Notes: generated by a model from the letters alone, not told the origin. DNA of 16,148 nt from Fibrobacter sp. (GCA_016295375.1 JAEDLI010000052.1:1-16148); one strand, 5' to 3'. Shown: positions 1 through 5,261, counted from the first letter of the stretch. Made by a program: numbers and translations.

Positions 1-199
1 CAGACCCACATAAAAGGGGTGGGGGAGGCATCCCCCTGCCTTCAGCCTTGCCCCTCTTTGCGTCGTTCAAGAACGTTCCTTTTCACGTCATCCTGGAGCG
101 TAGCGATAGGGGCCAGGGCAAGTCTTCCGTCACCCCCTCGCCTAGGGGCCCCCCCCTAAAACCCCCGGCCTCTCAAAAAAAATTATCAACTGTTAATTT
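1..199. repeat. GC-rich intergenic region with dispersed-repeat sequence
   Basis: No convincing gene is seen. The stretch has runs of G and C (CCCCCTGCC near 32, GGGGCCCCCCCC near 146) that differ sharply from the AT-rich gene that follows. At 86-110 it carries CGTCATCCTGGAGCGTAGCG and following bases, a relative of the short hairpin repeat found in a fuller form inside grpE (4513-4550). Repeat status is inferred from that similarity and from general familiarity with such elements; no genome copy count was possible. Confidence 0.4.
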
Positions 200-217
200 T
201 TGACAGCAGATTGGATA

Positions 218-223
218 TATATT
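218..223 (+). promoter_or_regulatory. possible -10 box placing +1 on the ATG at 230
   Basis: TATATT ends 7 nt before the ATG at 230, where no Shine-Dalgarno is present. A TTGACA at 200-205 is too close (12-nt spacer) to be its -35, so support is weaker than for the other promoters listed here. Confidence 0.3.
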
Positions 224-229
224 ATTGGT

Positions 230-658
230 ATGGAAAACGATGAAGAAGAAATAAATGACAACGCATTTACGCCTGTCGAGATAATTCTGGCGTTTATAAT
301 TCCGTTTATCCTTTTTGGGGGAGGAATGTTAGCGCCCGTCTTTACGGATAGCATTTATCTTTGGTGCCTCTCGTTAATTCCTTTTTATGCTTATTTATTC
401 TTTGGTTTTATGTTTTCAAAAGAAAAAAAGAGCGGTCTTTGGGGGAGCAACGCTTTGTTGAGTTTTTTGACATCAATTTTATTGACGGTGCTAATATTTA
501 TCGTGCCCCAAAATTGGGAAATCGTCTTGAACATATGTAGGTTAGGTCTCTTAAATCTGATTGTGTCCTTTTTCTTCTTGTTTATCCTATTTCTCATTTA
601 TATGACAAAAGACAATGATTTTGCAATGGCAATAATATCATTTTTTTGGTGGTGGTAA
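230..658 (+). CDS. small four-helix membrane protein, function unknown
   Basis: Encodes about 142 residues. After an acidic N-terminus (MENDEEEIND) there are about four hydrophobic stretches, so it is an inner-membrane protein. The ATG at 230 is preferred to the TTG at 200, because TTGACA at 200 looks like promoter sequence and ATG 230 begins a typical acidic soluble tail. No Shine-Dalgarno precedes it. The first helix region reads IPFILFGGGMLAPVFTDS and resembles the next protein (IPFVLFWAGITSPLWTDN), so the two are probably tandem paralogs. The stop lies 20 nt before the next likely start. The gene is AT-rich compared with the core genes of the window. I do not recognise a named family. Confidence 0.6.
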   Translation: MENDEEEINDNAFTPVEIILAFIIPFILFGGGMLAPVFTDSIYLWCLSLIPFYAYLFFGFMFSKEKKSGLWGSNALLSFLTSILLTVLIFIVPQNWEIVLNICRLGLLNLIVSFFFLFILFLIYMTKDNDFAMAIISFFWWW

Positions 659-678
659 CACTAAATGAGAAAACCCGT

Positions 679-1152
679 ATGAAAATGTCCAAAGATATTG
701 AATTTGAACTGAACCAGGGCAAAGATGTCAAGATGCCCTCGATGCGCAAAATTTATGTTCTTTGCTCTGTAATTCCCTTTGTTCTTTTTTGGGCGGGGAT
801 AACATCTCCGTTATGGACGGATAATTTTATCGTCTATTTTTTTGCCTTGGCTCCATATTACCTTTACATAATTCTTCTGAATAATGATTGGATTGATGGA
901 CGAATACTGTTTGATACACAAATCGGAATACTTATTTCCAGAATATGGGCATTTAATATCTTTCTGATGGCTCTTTCTAGCCTTTTTTTCTCTCAATTTT
1001 GGACATATACGGAATCTATTTTTTTCGGAGTTATTTTGATGAATGTGGTGAATGTTGTGCCTGCGATTATTTCCGTGATCGCGGCTTTGTATTTGCATAA
1101 AACAAGGTATGCACGTTTTCCGTTATGGGCTCCACCCCCTGGGGACGGCTAA
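679..1152 (+). CDS. small membrane protein, paralog of the upstream gene
   Basis: Encodes about 157 residues with about four hydrophobic segments. It shares with the preceding protein the pattern IPF-(I/V)-LF-x2-G-x3-(A/S)-P-x2-TD followed by a (L/A)xP(F/Y)Y motif, consistent with tandem duplication. The frame is open back to a TTG at 646 that would overlap the upstream gene; ATG 679 (or ATG 685) is the more conventional start. The C-terminus ends in a Pro/Gly-rich tail (PLWAPPPGDG) encoded by GC-rich sequence, so the original end may have been replaced by repeat-like DNA. Function unknown. Confidence 0.55.
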   Translation: MKMSKDIEFELNQGKDVKMPSMRKIYVLCSVIPFVLFWAGITSPLWTDNFIVYFFALAPYYLYIILLNNDWIDGRILFDTQIGILISRIWAFNIFLMALSSLFFSQFWTYTESIFFGVILMNVVNVVPAIISVIAALYLHKTRYARFPLWAPPPGDG

Positions 1153-1305
1153 ACGATCTAAATAACTTTGCATTTCTGCAGGCCAATATTTATGTTGAGC
1201 GATAAAAAAAGGAAATTTGGCCCAATAGATCAAAAAGACGCCTTGATGCGGAAACACTCCAAAAAGAAGTAGGCGGGCCTCAAGTAGTCTGCCAAGGAGC
1301 GAAAC

Positions 1306-1581
1306 ATGAACTACACTGCTAGGATTTACAAGGACGGAGATGCCTACTCGGTTGAGTTCCCCGATTTGGACGGCTGCTTTACCCAAGGCGATACTCTTGA
1401 AGAAGCTCTTACCAATGCAAAGGAAGCAATGGACTTGACCCTAGAAGATGTGTTCGATGGTAAACCTCTTCCGGAATGCAAGACCTTCGCAAACGAAAAG
1501 AAAGGCTTCTACCAAATTGACGTTGACCCCGAACTTGCAAAAGTCCTCCAGATGACGGCGGTTCGCGTCAAGAATCCTTAA
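1306..1581 (+). CDS. HicB-like antitoxin without a visible HicA
   Basis: Encodes 91 residues. The N-terminal half has the HicB fold signature: YTARIYKDGDAYSVEFPDL, then GCFTQGDTLEEAL and an acidic helix, as in type II HicAB antitoxins with a degenerate RNase-H-like domain. Known HicB proteins bind the HicA mRNA interferase. Here no HicA reading frame is visible in 1153-1305 or just downstream, so the gene looks solitary. The C-terminal part (VDPELAKVLQMTAVRV) is too short to assign a DNA-binding domain with confidence. AAGGAG at 1294-1299 fixes the ATG at 1306. It may be a lone antitoxin acting in trans, or a regulator that has lost its toxin. Confidence 0.75.
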   Translation: MNYTARIYKDGDAYSVEFPDLDGCFTQGDTLEEALTNAKEAMDLTLEDVFDGKPLPECKTFANEKKGFYQIDVDPELAKVLQMTAVRVKNP

Positions 1582-1670
1582 ATCAATCACCCCGTGCCCA
1601 AACACCCCGGCATCTCAACAAAATGCCAAGAAAATGCGTTTTTACGAAGAATTTGGCACATTTCTTCCAA

Positions 1671-1739
1671 AAATACAAAACAGAATTGAACAAAAATACA
1701 AAACAAAACTTGAAAATTTTACAAAACAAATTGTCTTAA
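1671..1739. repeat. three tandem 23-nt repeats
   Basis: The core TACAAAAC occurs at 1674, 1697 and 1720, exactly 23 nt apart. Copies one and two share AAATACAAAACA and a partly similar tail; copy three is more diverged. It lies in the 202-nt gap between the converging hicB-like and minus-strand antitoxin-like genes. The gap otherwise shows only AT-rich sequence and a G-rich run near 1770. Confidence 0.55.
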
Positions 1740-1783
1740 TTGGCAACCTTAGTGACCAACTAATTTTTGGGGGAGGGGAGGGA

Positions 1784-1972
1784 CTAGAATTTCTTCCGCA
1801 CGTCTGCTGCGGAAAGCCAACCGCCCTGTTCGGCAGATCGTTCGCCCTCTGCAAGAGCCTTCTGGAGTTTCATTTCTGATTGAAGAAAGTTTGCATATTC
1901 CTTTTCGAAAGCCACTTTCTGCTTCGGTTCCGCCATAATCCTATCGAAAGTCGATGTAGATTTTATCATCAT
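1784..1972 (-). CDS. small antitoxin-like protein
   Basis: Encodes 62 residues, hydrophilic and helical in appearance: STSTFDRIMAEPKQKVAFEK then a Glu/Lys-rich stretch and a C-terminal GGWLSAADVRKKF. That C-terminal pattern resembles short type II antitoxins, but the assignment is from general resemblance only. No toxin follows. The promoter TTGACA-N17-TAGATT (2007 to 1979) puts +1 on or next to the ATG at 1972, so translation probably starts on a leaderless mRNA. It is divergent from the gene at 2070. Confidence 0.5.
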   Translation of the reverse strand: MMIKSTSTFDRIMAEPKQKVAFEKEYANFLQSEMKLQKALAEGERSAEQGGWLSAADVRKKF

Positions 1973-2033
1973 ACTTCAAATCTATTTTAAGATTATCCCA
2001 TTGTCAAGAGATTGATTTTATCATGAAAAAATC
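1959..2033. promoter_or_regulatory. candidate operator between divergent antitoxin-like genes
   Basis: GATTTTATCAT occurs as an 11-nt direct repeat at 1959-1969 and 2014-2024. The second copy is part of an inverted repeat GATTTT-N8-AAAATC (2014-2033) that sits exactly between the two divergent -35 boxes. Self-regulation by one of the flanking products is an inference. Confidence 0.4.
1979..2007 (-). promoter_or_regulatory. promoter of the minus-strand antitoxin-like gene
   Basis: TTGACA at 2007-2002, a 17-nt spacer, then TAGATT (TAGATTTG) at 1984-1979. The ATG begins 7 nt after the last base of the -10 box. Confidence 0.6.
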
Positions 2034-2062
2034 TTGCATTTATGCGAACAAATATGTATGTT
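2034..2062 (+). promoter_or_regulatory. promoter of the plus-strand antitoxin-like gene
   Basis: TTGCAT at 2034-2039, a 17-nt spacer, TATGTT at 2057-2062. The ATG at 2070 is 8 nt after the last base of the -10 box. Confidence 0.5.
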
Positions 2063-2069
2063 GAATAAT

Positions 2070-2273
2070 ATGAACAAGCCCGAAAACTCCGCCAAATGGT
2101 CAAAAGAACGCTTCGATGCGGAACTCGAGAAAGGCTACAATGACATGCTAAACGGCCGCGTCACGTCCCTGGACGATGTTTACGCAAAACTTTCTGAAGC
2201 CATCTCCGAAATCAAAAACGGAGCAAAAGCCGCAGATACCGAAAAATTCATCAAAGGATTGATGAATTCATAG
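2070..2273 (+). CDS. small antitoxin-like protein, RelB-like in part
   Basis: Encodes 67 residues. The central segment AELEKGYNDMLNGRVTSLDD resembles the C-terminal part of several RelB/ParD-type antitoxins (a KGY-x-D-x2-xGR pattern followed by an acidic helix). ATG 2070 is chosen over TTG 2034 and ATG 2058 because the TTG is the -35 box of a good promoter and the -10 box covers ATG 2058. No Shine-Dalgarno is present. No toxin gene follows; the next gene converges from the other strand. Either a solitary antitoxin or an unrelated small protein. Confidence 0.5.
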   Translation: MNKPENSAKWSKERFDAELEKGYNDMLNGRVTSLDDVYAKLSEAISEIKNGAKAADTEKFIKGLMNS

Positions 2274-2287
2274 CAAAAATCCATCAT

Positions 2288-2303
2288 AGGGGAGGATTCC
2301 CCT
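2288..2303. terminator. short hairpin between convergent genes
   Basis: AGGGGA-GGAT-TCCCCT forms a 6-bp GC-rich stem followed by TTTACTT on the plus strand. It lies between the ends of the genes at 2273 (+) and 2304 (-). The T-tract is short, so efficiency is uncertain. Confidence 0.4.
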
Positions 2304-2669
2304 TTACTTACTAAAATCAAAGAAGGCTGCGGGATCCGTTCCGAAGATTTCACCAAGTTTTATCGCCATCTTGCGGGATACCGCCCGGCGTCCGTTTTCC
2401 ATGGCGCAGAGGTTCTGGACCTGAATTCCAAGTTTCTCGGCGAGAGTGACCTGCGACCAGTTGCGCAAATCGCGGTTCGCGACAATCATTTCACCGGGAG
2501 TGGAATCCAGATTCTTGAACCAATCAGACTCCTCGAAGGGAATCGAATCCTCGTTTTTGCAGACCGCCACGTTTTCAGGTTTGTAGGTATCCTTCAAGAA
2601 CCTGACAAGCGGAGCAGGGATATGCTTCGCACGAATTTCAATACGGGGCTTTTTCACGACTGCCAACAT
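2304..2669 (-). CDS. XRE-family antitoxin of a HigBA/RelBE-type module
   Basis: Encodes 121 residues. The C-terminal half (about residues 66-117) is a helix-turn-helix of the XRE/Cro type: WSQVTLAEKLGIQVQNLCAM then ENGRRAVSRKMAIKLGEIFG. The N-terminal half probably contacts the toxin. The ATG at 2669 lies inside the upstream toxin gene, giving a 32-nt overlap that indicates translational coupling; a TTG 12 nt further up is a less likely start. Toxin-before-antitoxin order is as in higBA. The protein probably represses its own operon through the inverted repeat at 2910-2928. Confidence 0.85.
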   Translation of the reverse strand: MLAVVKKPRIEIRAKHIPAPLVRFLKDTYKPENVAVCKNEDSIPFEESDWFKNLDSTPGEMIVANRDLRNWSQVTLAEKLGIQVQNLCAMENGRRAVSRKMAIKLGEIFGTDPAAFFDFSK

Positions 2670-2901
2670 AGTATACCTCAATATTTATCGACCCATTTTC
2701 GCATGTCCAGCAAGCGACCCAATTCAAGGCGATGTGACAATGATACCTGTTATCGCCAAGTTTTGAGTAATGCCAGAAAAGTGGTTGTATAGGTCCCAAA
2801 ACCTTTAGTGATTGCAGTAGCGCCTTCAGCTTGTTCTGCACCGCTCTAGGCATCGTTTTTGCCGAACGTTCCGCCTTTTTGGTTATGGTTACATTGTACA
2901 T
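2638..2901 (-). CDS. RelE/HigB-type toxin
   Basis: Encodes 87 residues of the RelE/ParE-like fold. It starts MYNVTITKKAERSAKTMP and ends IEVYYVGSREKAPY; the YYVGSREKAPY tail and the KLGDNRYHCHIALNWVACW strand region are typical of cytotoxic translational repressors paired with XRE antitoxins. The family usually cleaves mRNA at the ribosome; activity here is inferred. The length is full for the family. The promoter at 2935-2907 places +1 at or next to the ATG and there is no Shine-Dalgarno, so the toxin mRNA is predicted to be leaderless. The gene overlaps the antitoxin gene by 32 nt. Confidence 0.88.
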   Translation of the reverse strand: MYNVTITKKAERSAKTMPRAVQNKLKALLQSLKVLGPIQPLFWHYSKLGDNRYHCHIALNWVACWTCENGSINIEVYYVGSREKAPY

Positions 2902-2906
2902 AGTTG

Positions 2907-2935
2907 AATATAATCAATTTTTGATTATCCGTCAA
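2907..2935 (-). promoter_or_regulatory. promoter and embedded operator of the toxin-antitoxin operon
   Basis: TTGACG (2935-2930), a 17-nt spacer and TATATT (2912-2907). A perfect inverted repeat ATAATCA-N5-TGATTAT occupies 2910-2928, covering the spacer and part of the -10 box, the ideal place for a repressor such as the XRE antitoxin. The ATG begins 6 nt after the -10 box. Confidence 0.7.
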
Positions 2936-2956
2936 TAGGGTTGAACATTAACAAAC

Positions 2957-3025
2957 AAAAAAAGCCGGCTTTTGATATATAAAACTCCCAATATTCATTG
3001 GGGATATAATCAAAAAGCCGACTTT
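2957..3025 (-). terminator. long rho-independent terminator
   Basis: On the minus strand AAAGTCGGC...GCCGGCTTT closes a long imperfect stem that also pairs TTTTTGATTATAT with ATATATCAAAA and CCCAAT with ATTGGG around a 4-nt loop. It is followed by seven T. It would end thiS-thiF transcripts, or a short RNA starting near 3080, before the toxin promoter. Confidence 0.75.
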
Positions 3026-3080
3026 ATTATCAAGCGTGGCTTGTAGACGGAAATCCGCTACCAGTGCCTGTCAGTGGATA
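2957..3080 (-). ncRNA. candidate small structured RNA
   Basis: Reading the minus strand, a TATATT box near 3085-3078 with a TTGTTT about 18 nt upstream is followed by three hairpins in a row: GTAGCGG-ATTT-CCGTCTAC (3061-3043, one bulge), CAAGC-CAC-GCTTG (3043-3031) and the long terminator (3025-2961) ending in T7. No protein-coding sense is seen. The region lies just downstream of thiF, so it could instead be a structured 3' UTR of that operon. Confidence 0.35.
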
Positions 3081-3124
3081 ATATACAAAAATGGCGGGGG
3101 AGAAAACAATTTTTTATTAAACGT

Positions 3125-3772
3125 CTAATCCAGACCGAGCACGAGCCGGATGGCGGTCAGGGCCTGGTGGGCGGCACAGAGCATGACCCGAGGGGCTACA
3201 AGCCCGACGACTTCGTCCACGTCGTTTTTTCCGTCGCCGCAGAGGTAGAACTTGTCCGTAATGCGGCGGGTGAGGATGGCGTTTCCGCTGTCGTAGCTGG
3301 CCATCCCGCTGGCGGCGACCAGATATTTTTGAGGAAGTTGCTCCAGGACCGTATCCACCAGCATGGCCTTGGCGTCGGCCTTGTCGAAAGCTTCGCAGAT
3401 GACGTCGGCCTCCTGCAAAAGGGGGACGGCGTTTTCGGCGGTGACCTTGACCCGATGAACCTCGTAATGGACGTAGGGGGCGATTTCTTCCAGGTTCTGG
3501 AGGAGTGCTTCCGCCTTGGGGATGCCTACCTGGCTCATTTTGTATTGCTGGCGGTGAAGGTTGGTGATGTCCACCGTGTCGAAATCTATCAAGATTAGCC
3601 TGCCGACGCCTGCACGGGCAAGGGAAATGGCGATGTTCGAGCCGAGGCCTCCCAGGCCGCACACGGCGATAGTTGCTTTTTGCAGTTTTTCGACGGCGTC
3701 GGCCCCCTGCTTTTGGACCAGGGCGGCCAGGATTTGCTCACGGGAGGGGAGGGGTGCGGCGCTAGACGACAT
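3125..3772 (-). CDS. thiF: ThiF-family adenylyltransferase
   Basis: Encodes 215 residues of the E1-like/MoeB-ThiF family. ThiF adenylates the C-terminal glycine of ThiS with ATP so that sulfur can be added for thiazole synthesis in the cytoplasm. Visible features are the nucleotide-binding loop GLGGLGSN (39-46), acidic strand LIDFDTVD (61-68) and NLHRQQY (71-77) with Arg74, then a lysine at 86 (GIPKAEAL). The protein is of the short ThiF type: paired CxxC zinc motifs of longer ThiF/MoeB proteins are not seen. Its ATG overlaps the thiS stop (TGATG), which supports the partnership. No thiG or thiH is in the window. Confidence 0.87.
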   Translation of the reverse strand: MSSSAAPLPSREQILAALVQKQGADAVEKLQKATIAVCGLGGLGSNIAISLARAGVGRLILIDFDTVDITNLHRQQYKMSQVGIPKAEALLQNLEEIAPYVHYEVHRVKVTAENAVPLLQEADVICEAFDKADAKAMLVDTVLEQLPQKYLVAASGMASYDSGNAILTRRITDKFYLCGDGKNDVDEVVGLVAPRVMLCAAHQALTAIRLVLGLD

Positions 3773-3966
3773 CAGCCGCCACCTACAAAGTTCACGACTT
3801 CGACGCAGTCGCCGTCGGCAAGGACGGTCTCGCCGTATTTGGACTTGGGGACGATTTCTCCGTTTCGTTCTACGGCTATGCGCACCTTGTTGAATCCGGC
3901 TTCGGCAATGTAGCTTTCCAGTGTTTTGCCTGCGGCATCTACGTCCTGTCCGTTAATCTTCAGCAT
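3772..3966 (-). CDS. thiS: sulfur carrier protein ThiS
   Basis: Encodes 64 residues with a beta-grasp (ubiquitin-like) pattern, MLKINGQDVDAAGKTLESYI then VRIAVERNGEIVPKSKY, and ends in VNFVGGG. The terminal Gly-Gly is the site adenylated by ThiF and converted to a thiocarboxylate, the sulfur donor for thiamine thiazole. It is one Gly longer than the usual GG end. Its stop overlaps the thiF start by one base. A TATATTTG box at 3978-3971 puts +1 on or near the ATG, and no Shine-Dalgarno is seen, so the mRNA may be leaderless unless it reads through from grpE. Confidence 0.88.
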   Translation of the reverse strand: MLKINGQDVDAAGKTLESYIAEAGFNKVRIAVERNGEIVPKSKYGETVLADGDCVEVVNFVGGG

Positions 3967-3970
3967 GGGT

Positions 3971-3978
3971 CAAATATA
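3971..3978 (-). promoter_or_regulatory. -10 box of thiS-thiF
   Basis: TATATTTG on the minus strand lies in the 25-nt grpE-thiS gap; its TATATT part ends 7 nt before the thiS ATG. No clear -35 box is seen at 17 nt, so the call rests on the -10 alone. Confidence 0.4.
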
Positions 3979-3991
3979 GTTTAGTGCGGAC

Positions 3992-4687
3992 CTATTTTCC
4001 GGAGGAGACGATGACCTTTGCGGTCTTCAAGATCTTGTTCTTGAGCTTGTAGCCCTTCTGGAACACGGTGACCACGTGGCCTTCGGGCACGGTCTCGCTG
4101 GGCTGCTGCATCAGGGCTTCGTGCATGTTCGGGTCGAACTCCGCGCCGGTGGGGTCGATTTGCTCGAGTCCCGCGTCGGTGAGGATTTTTGCGAACTGGT
4201 TGTAGATCATCTGCATGCCTTTCTCGAAGGCTTCCAAATCCTGGGCCTTGTTTTCGCTGGCAAAAGCGCGCTCGAAATTGTCCTGCACTTCGGAGAGCTT
4301 TTCAAGGAGCTTGCCGTTGGCGGTTTCGATGAGTTCCAGCTGTTCCTTGGCGGTACGGCGGCGGTAGTTGTCGAATTCGGCCATCAGGCGGAGGTTCCGG
4401 TCGTTTGCATCGGCAAGGGCTGCCTTGAGGGCGATAGTCGGGTCTTCGGCAGCGGGTTGCGCAGGCTGTTCAGAGGCTGCGTCTGCGGGCTGCTCAGCAG
4501 CAGCATCCGGACTGGATCCTTCGTCGCTTTGCTCCTCAGGATGACGTTCTGCGTCGACCTTATTCTCGGTTGGTGAGCTTGCCGAACCATCCATCTTCAT
4601 CGCGTCTTCGGCGGCCTTGAGCACGTCTGCTTCGAATTTTGCTTTTTCTTCTGCGGTCGGTTCCTGTTCGTTCAAATCTTCTGCCAT
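3992..4687 (-). CDS. grpE: GrpE nucleotide exchange factor
   Basis: Encodes 231 residues. GrpE dimers release ADP from DnaK in protein folding. The conserved part begins near residue 85: a long coiled-coil segment with LMAEFDNYRRRT (101-112), then FEKGMQMIYNQFAKIL, the beta-domain signature with FDPNMHEAL, and the end GYKLKNKILKTAKVIVSSGK. The protein is longer than a usual GrpE (about 190-200) because of an acidic, low-complexity N-terminus. Residues 34-40 (GSASSPT) and 47-59 (with RHPEEQSDEGS) are translations of short repeat-like DNA. An AGGA about 10 nt upstream supports the ATG at 4687. No dnaK, dnaJ or hrcA is adjacent; thiS-thiF follow after 25 nt. Confidence 0.93.
   Translation of the reverse strand: MAEDLNEQEPTAEEKAKFEADVLKAAEDAMKMDGSASSPTENKVDAERHPEEQSDEGSSPDAAAEQPADAASEQPAQPAAEDPTIALKAALADANDRNLRLMAEFDNYRRRTAKEQLELIETANGKLLEKLSEVQDNFERAFASENKAQDLEAFEKGMQMIYNQFAKILTDAGLEQIDPTGAEFDPNMHEALMQQPSETVPEGHVVTVFQKGYKLKNKILKTAKVIVSSGK
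4513..4550. repeat. dispersed hairpin repeat inserted in grpE
   Basis: On the minus strand this reads CGTCATCCTGAGGAGCAAAG and continues CGACGAAGGATCC, with ATCCT/AGGAT at its ends able to pair. It stays in frame with grpE and is translated as ERHPEEQSDEGSS. A related sequence lies at 86-110. Recognition as a dispersed repeat is from general familiarity with this motif. Confidence 0.6.
4568..4590. repeat. second repeat-like segment in grpE
   Basis: GGTTGGTGAGCTTGCCGAAC resembles another short intergenic repeat (GGTGAGCTTGTCGAAC-type) known from many genomes. Within grpE it encodes GSASSPT. It is 18 nt from the first repeat, so the two may have arrived together. Confidence 0.4.
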
Positions 4688-4756
4688 TTCAATAAATCCT
4701 TTAAAAATTTTCCTGACGGGCTACAGTTTTACATTTTCTAGCCAAAATCACGCCCA

Positions 4757-4785
4757 AAGATAGCAAATTATGTGCCAAAGGCAAA
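4757..4785 (-). promoter_or_regulatory. grpE promoter
   Basis: TTTGCC (4785-4780), 17-nt spacer, TATCTTTG (4762-4755). The predicted leader is about 60 nt and contains a Shine-Dalgarno. No CIRCE-type inverted repeat is seen. Confidence 0.5.
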
Positions 4786-4857
4786 ACACCGGAATAGAGT
4801 AGTTGCACGGGCAAATCTGGTATAATTTTGAAACATTTGTGAAAAAAAGAATCAAGA

Positions 4858-5151
4858 GGCATATAAATTGCGCTATAATTATTTTTTTATATGCTTTTAC
4901 AAAACACTTTTTGCTGTCAGGACATATAAAAAATGAAAAAACGGTATTTTTATATGCCCTAAAGCCCATATTTCATAAAAAATAAGGCGTATTAAAGGAT
5001 CAAATTACATTTTATATCAGGTAAAATTGACGAAAATGCGTTCATGGGGCATATAATTTTTTTTGAATGTTGCTTTTTATATGCCCATGCAGTCAATTAA
5101 ATAAAAACAAAGGCATATAAAACGGTGAAAAAAGATTTGTTTATATGCCCC
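4858..5151. repeat. five-unit array of alternating inverted 8-11-mers, about 63-nt period
   Basis: This is the main content of the 589-nt gene-free region 4688-5276. Each unit is GGCATATAAA, about 18 unique bases, then TTTATATGCC. Left cores CATATAAA start at 4860, 4923, 4988 (degenerate, CGTATTAAA), 5050 and 5114; right cores TTTATATG start at 4886, 4949, 5011 (degenerate), 5076 and 5140. The left-to-right distance is 26 nt in four units (23 in the degenerate one) and the gap to the next unit 37-39 nt. Neither the 18-nt interiors nor the 29-32-nt spacers are conserved. It lies between divergent grpE and lipoprotein genes. Possible roles: protein-binding iterons, a BIME-like repeat cluster, or RNA hairpins with unique loops. 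Confidence 0.8.
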
Positions 5152-5253
5152 TTCTCAAATTCAGTTTTTCTAGTTTACATAATCCGCATTATCGGCAATA
5201 AAGTGTAGCAAATTTTGCCTCAATTTATCAAATTTGGTCAATCCCACATTTCT

Positions 5254-5261
5254 TATCTTTA
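5254..5261 (+). promoter_or_regulatory. -10 box of the lipoprotein-peptidase operon
   Basis: TATCTTTA, with TTTG at 5233-5236 about 17 nt upstream in the manner of Bacteroidetes -33/-7 promoters. It leaves a leader of only about 10-12 nt before ATG 5277. Confidence 0.4.

Noticed and set aside
1192..1272. 26-residue basic peptide upstream of the hicB-like gene, considered as a HicA remnant
   Set aside because: It lacks the HicA His motif and any ribosome site; too short to support.
1634..1879. 81-residue plus-strand frame over the 23-nt repeats
   Set aside because: Its second half is antisense to the better supported antitoxin-like gene and its first half is repeat translation.
4748..4985. 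Small open frames on both strands within the repeat array region
   Set aside because: Their translations follow the repeat motif, and there are no ribosome sites.
4858..5151. CRISPR array or other guide-RNA array
   Set aside because: Repeat ends recur, but the 18-nt interiors differ between units, one unit is degenerate, and no cas or other effector gene is in the window.
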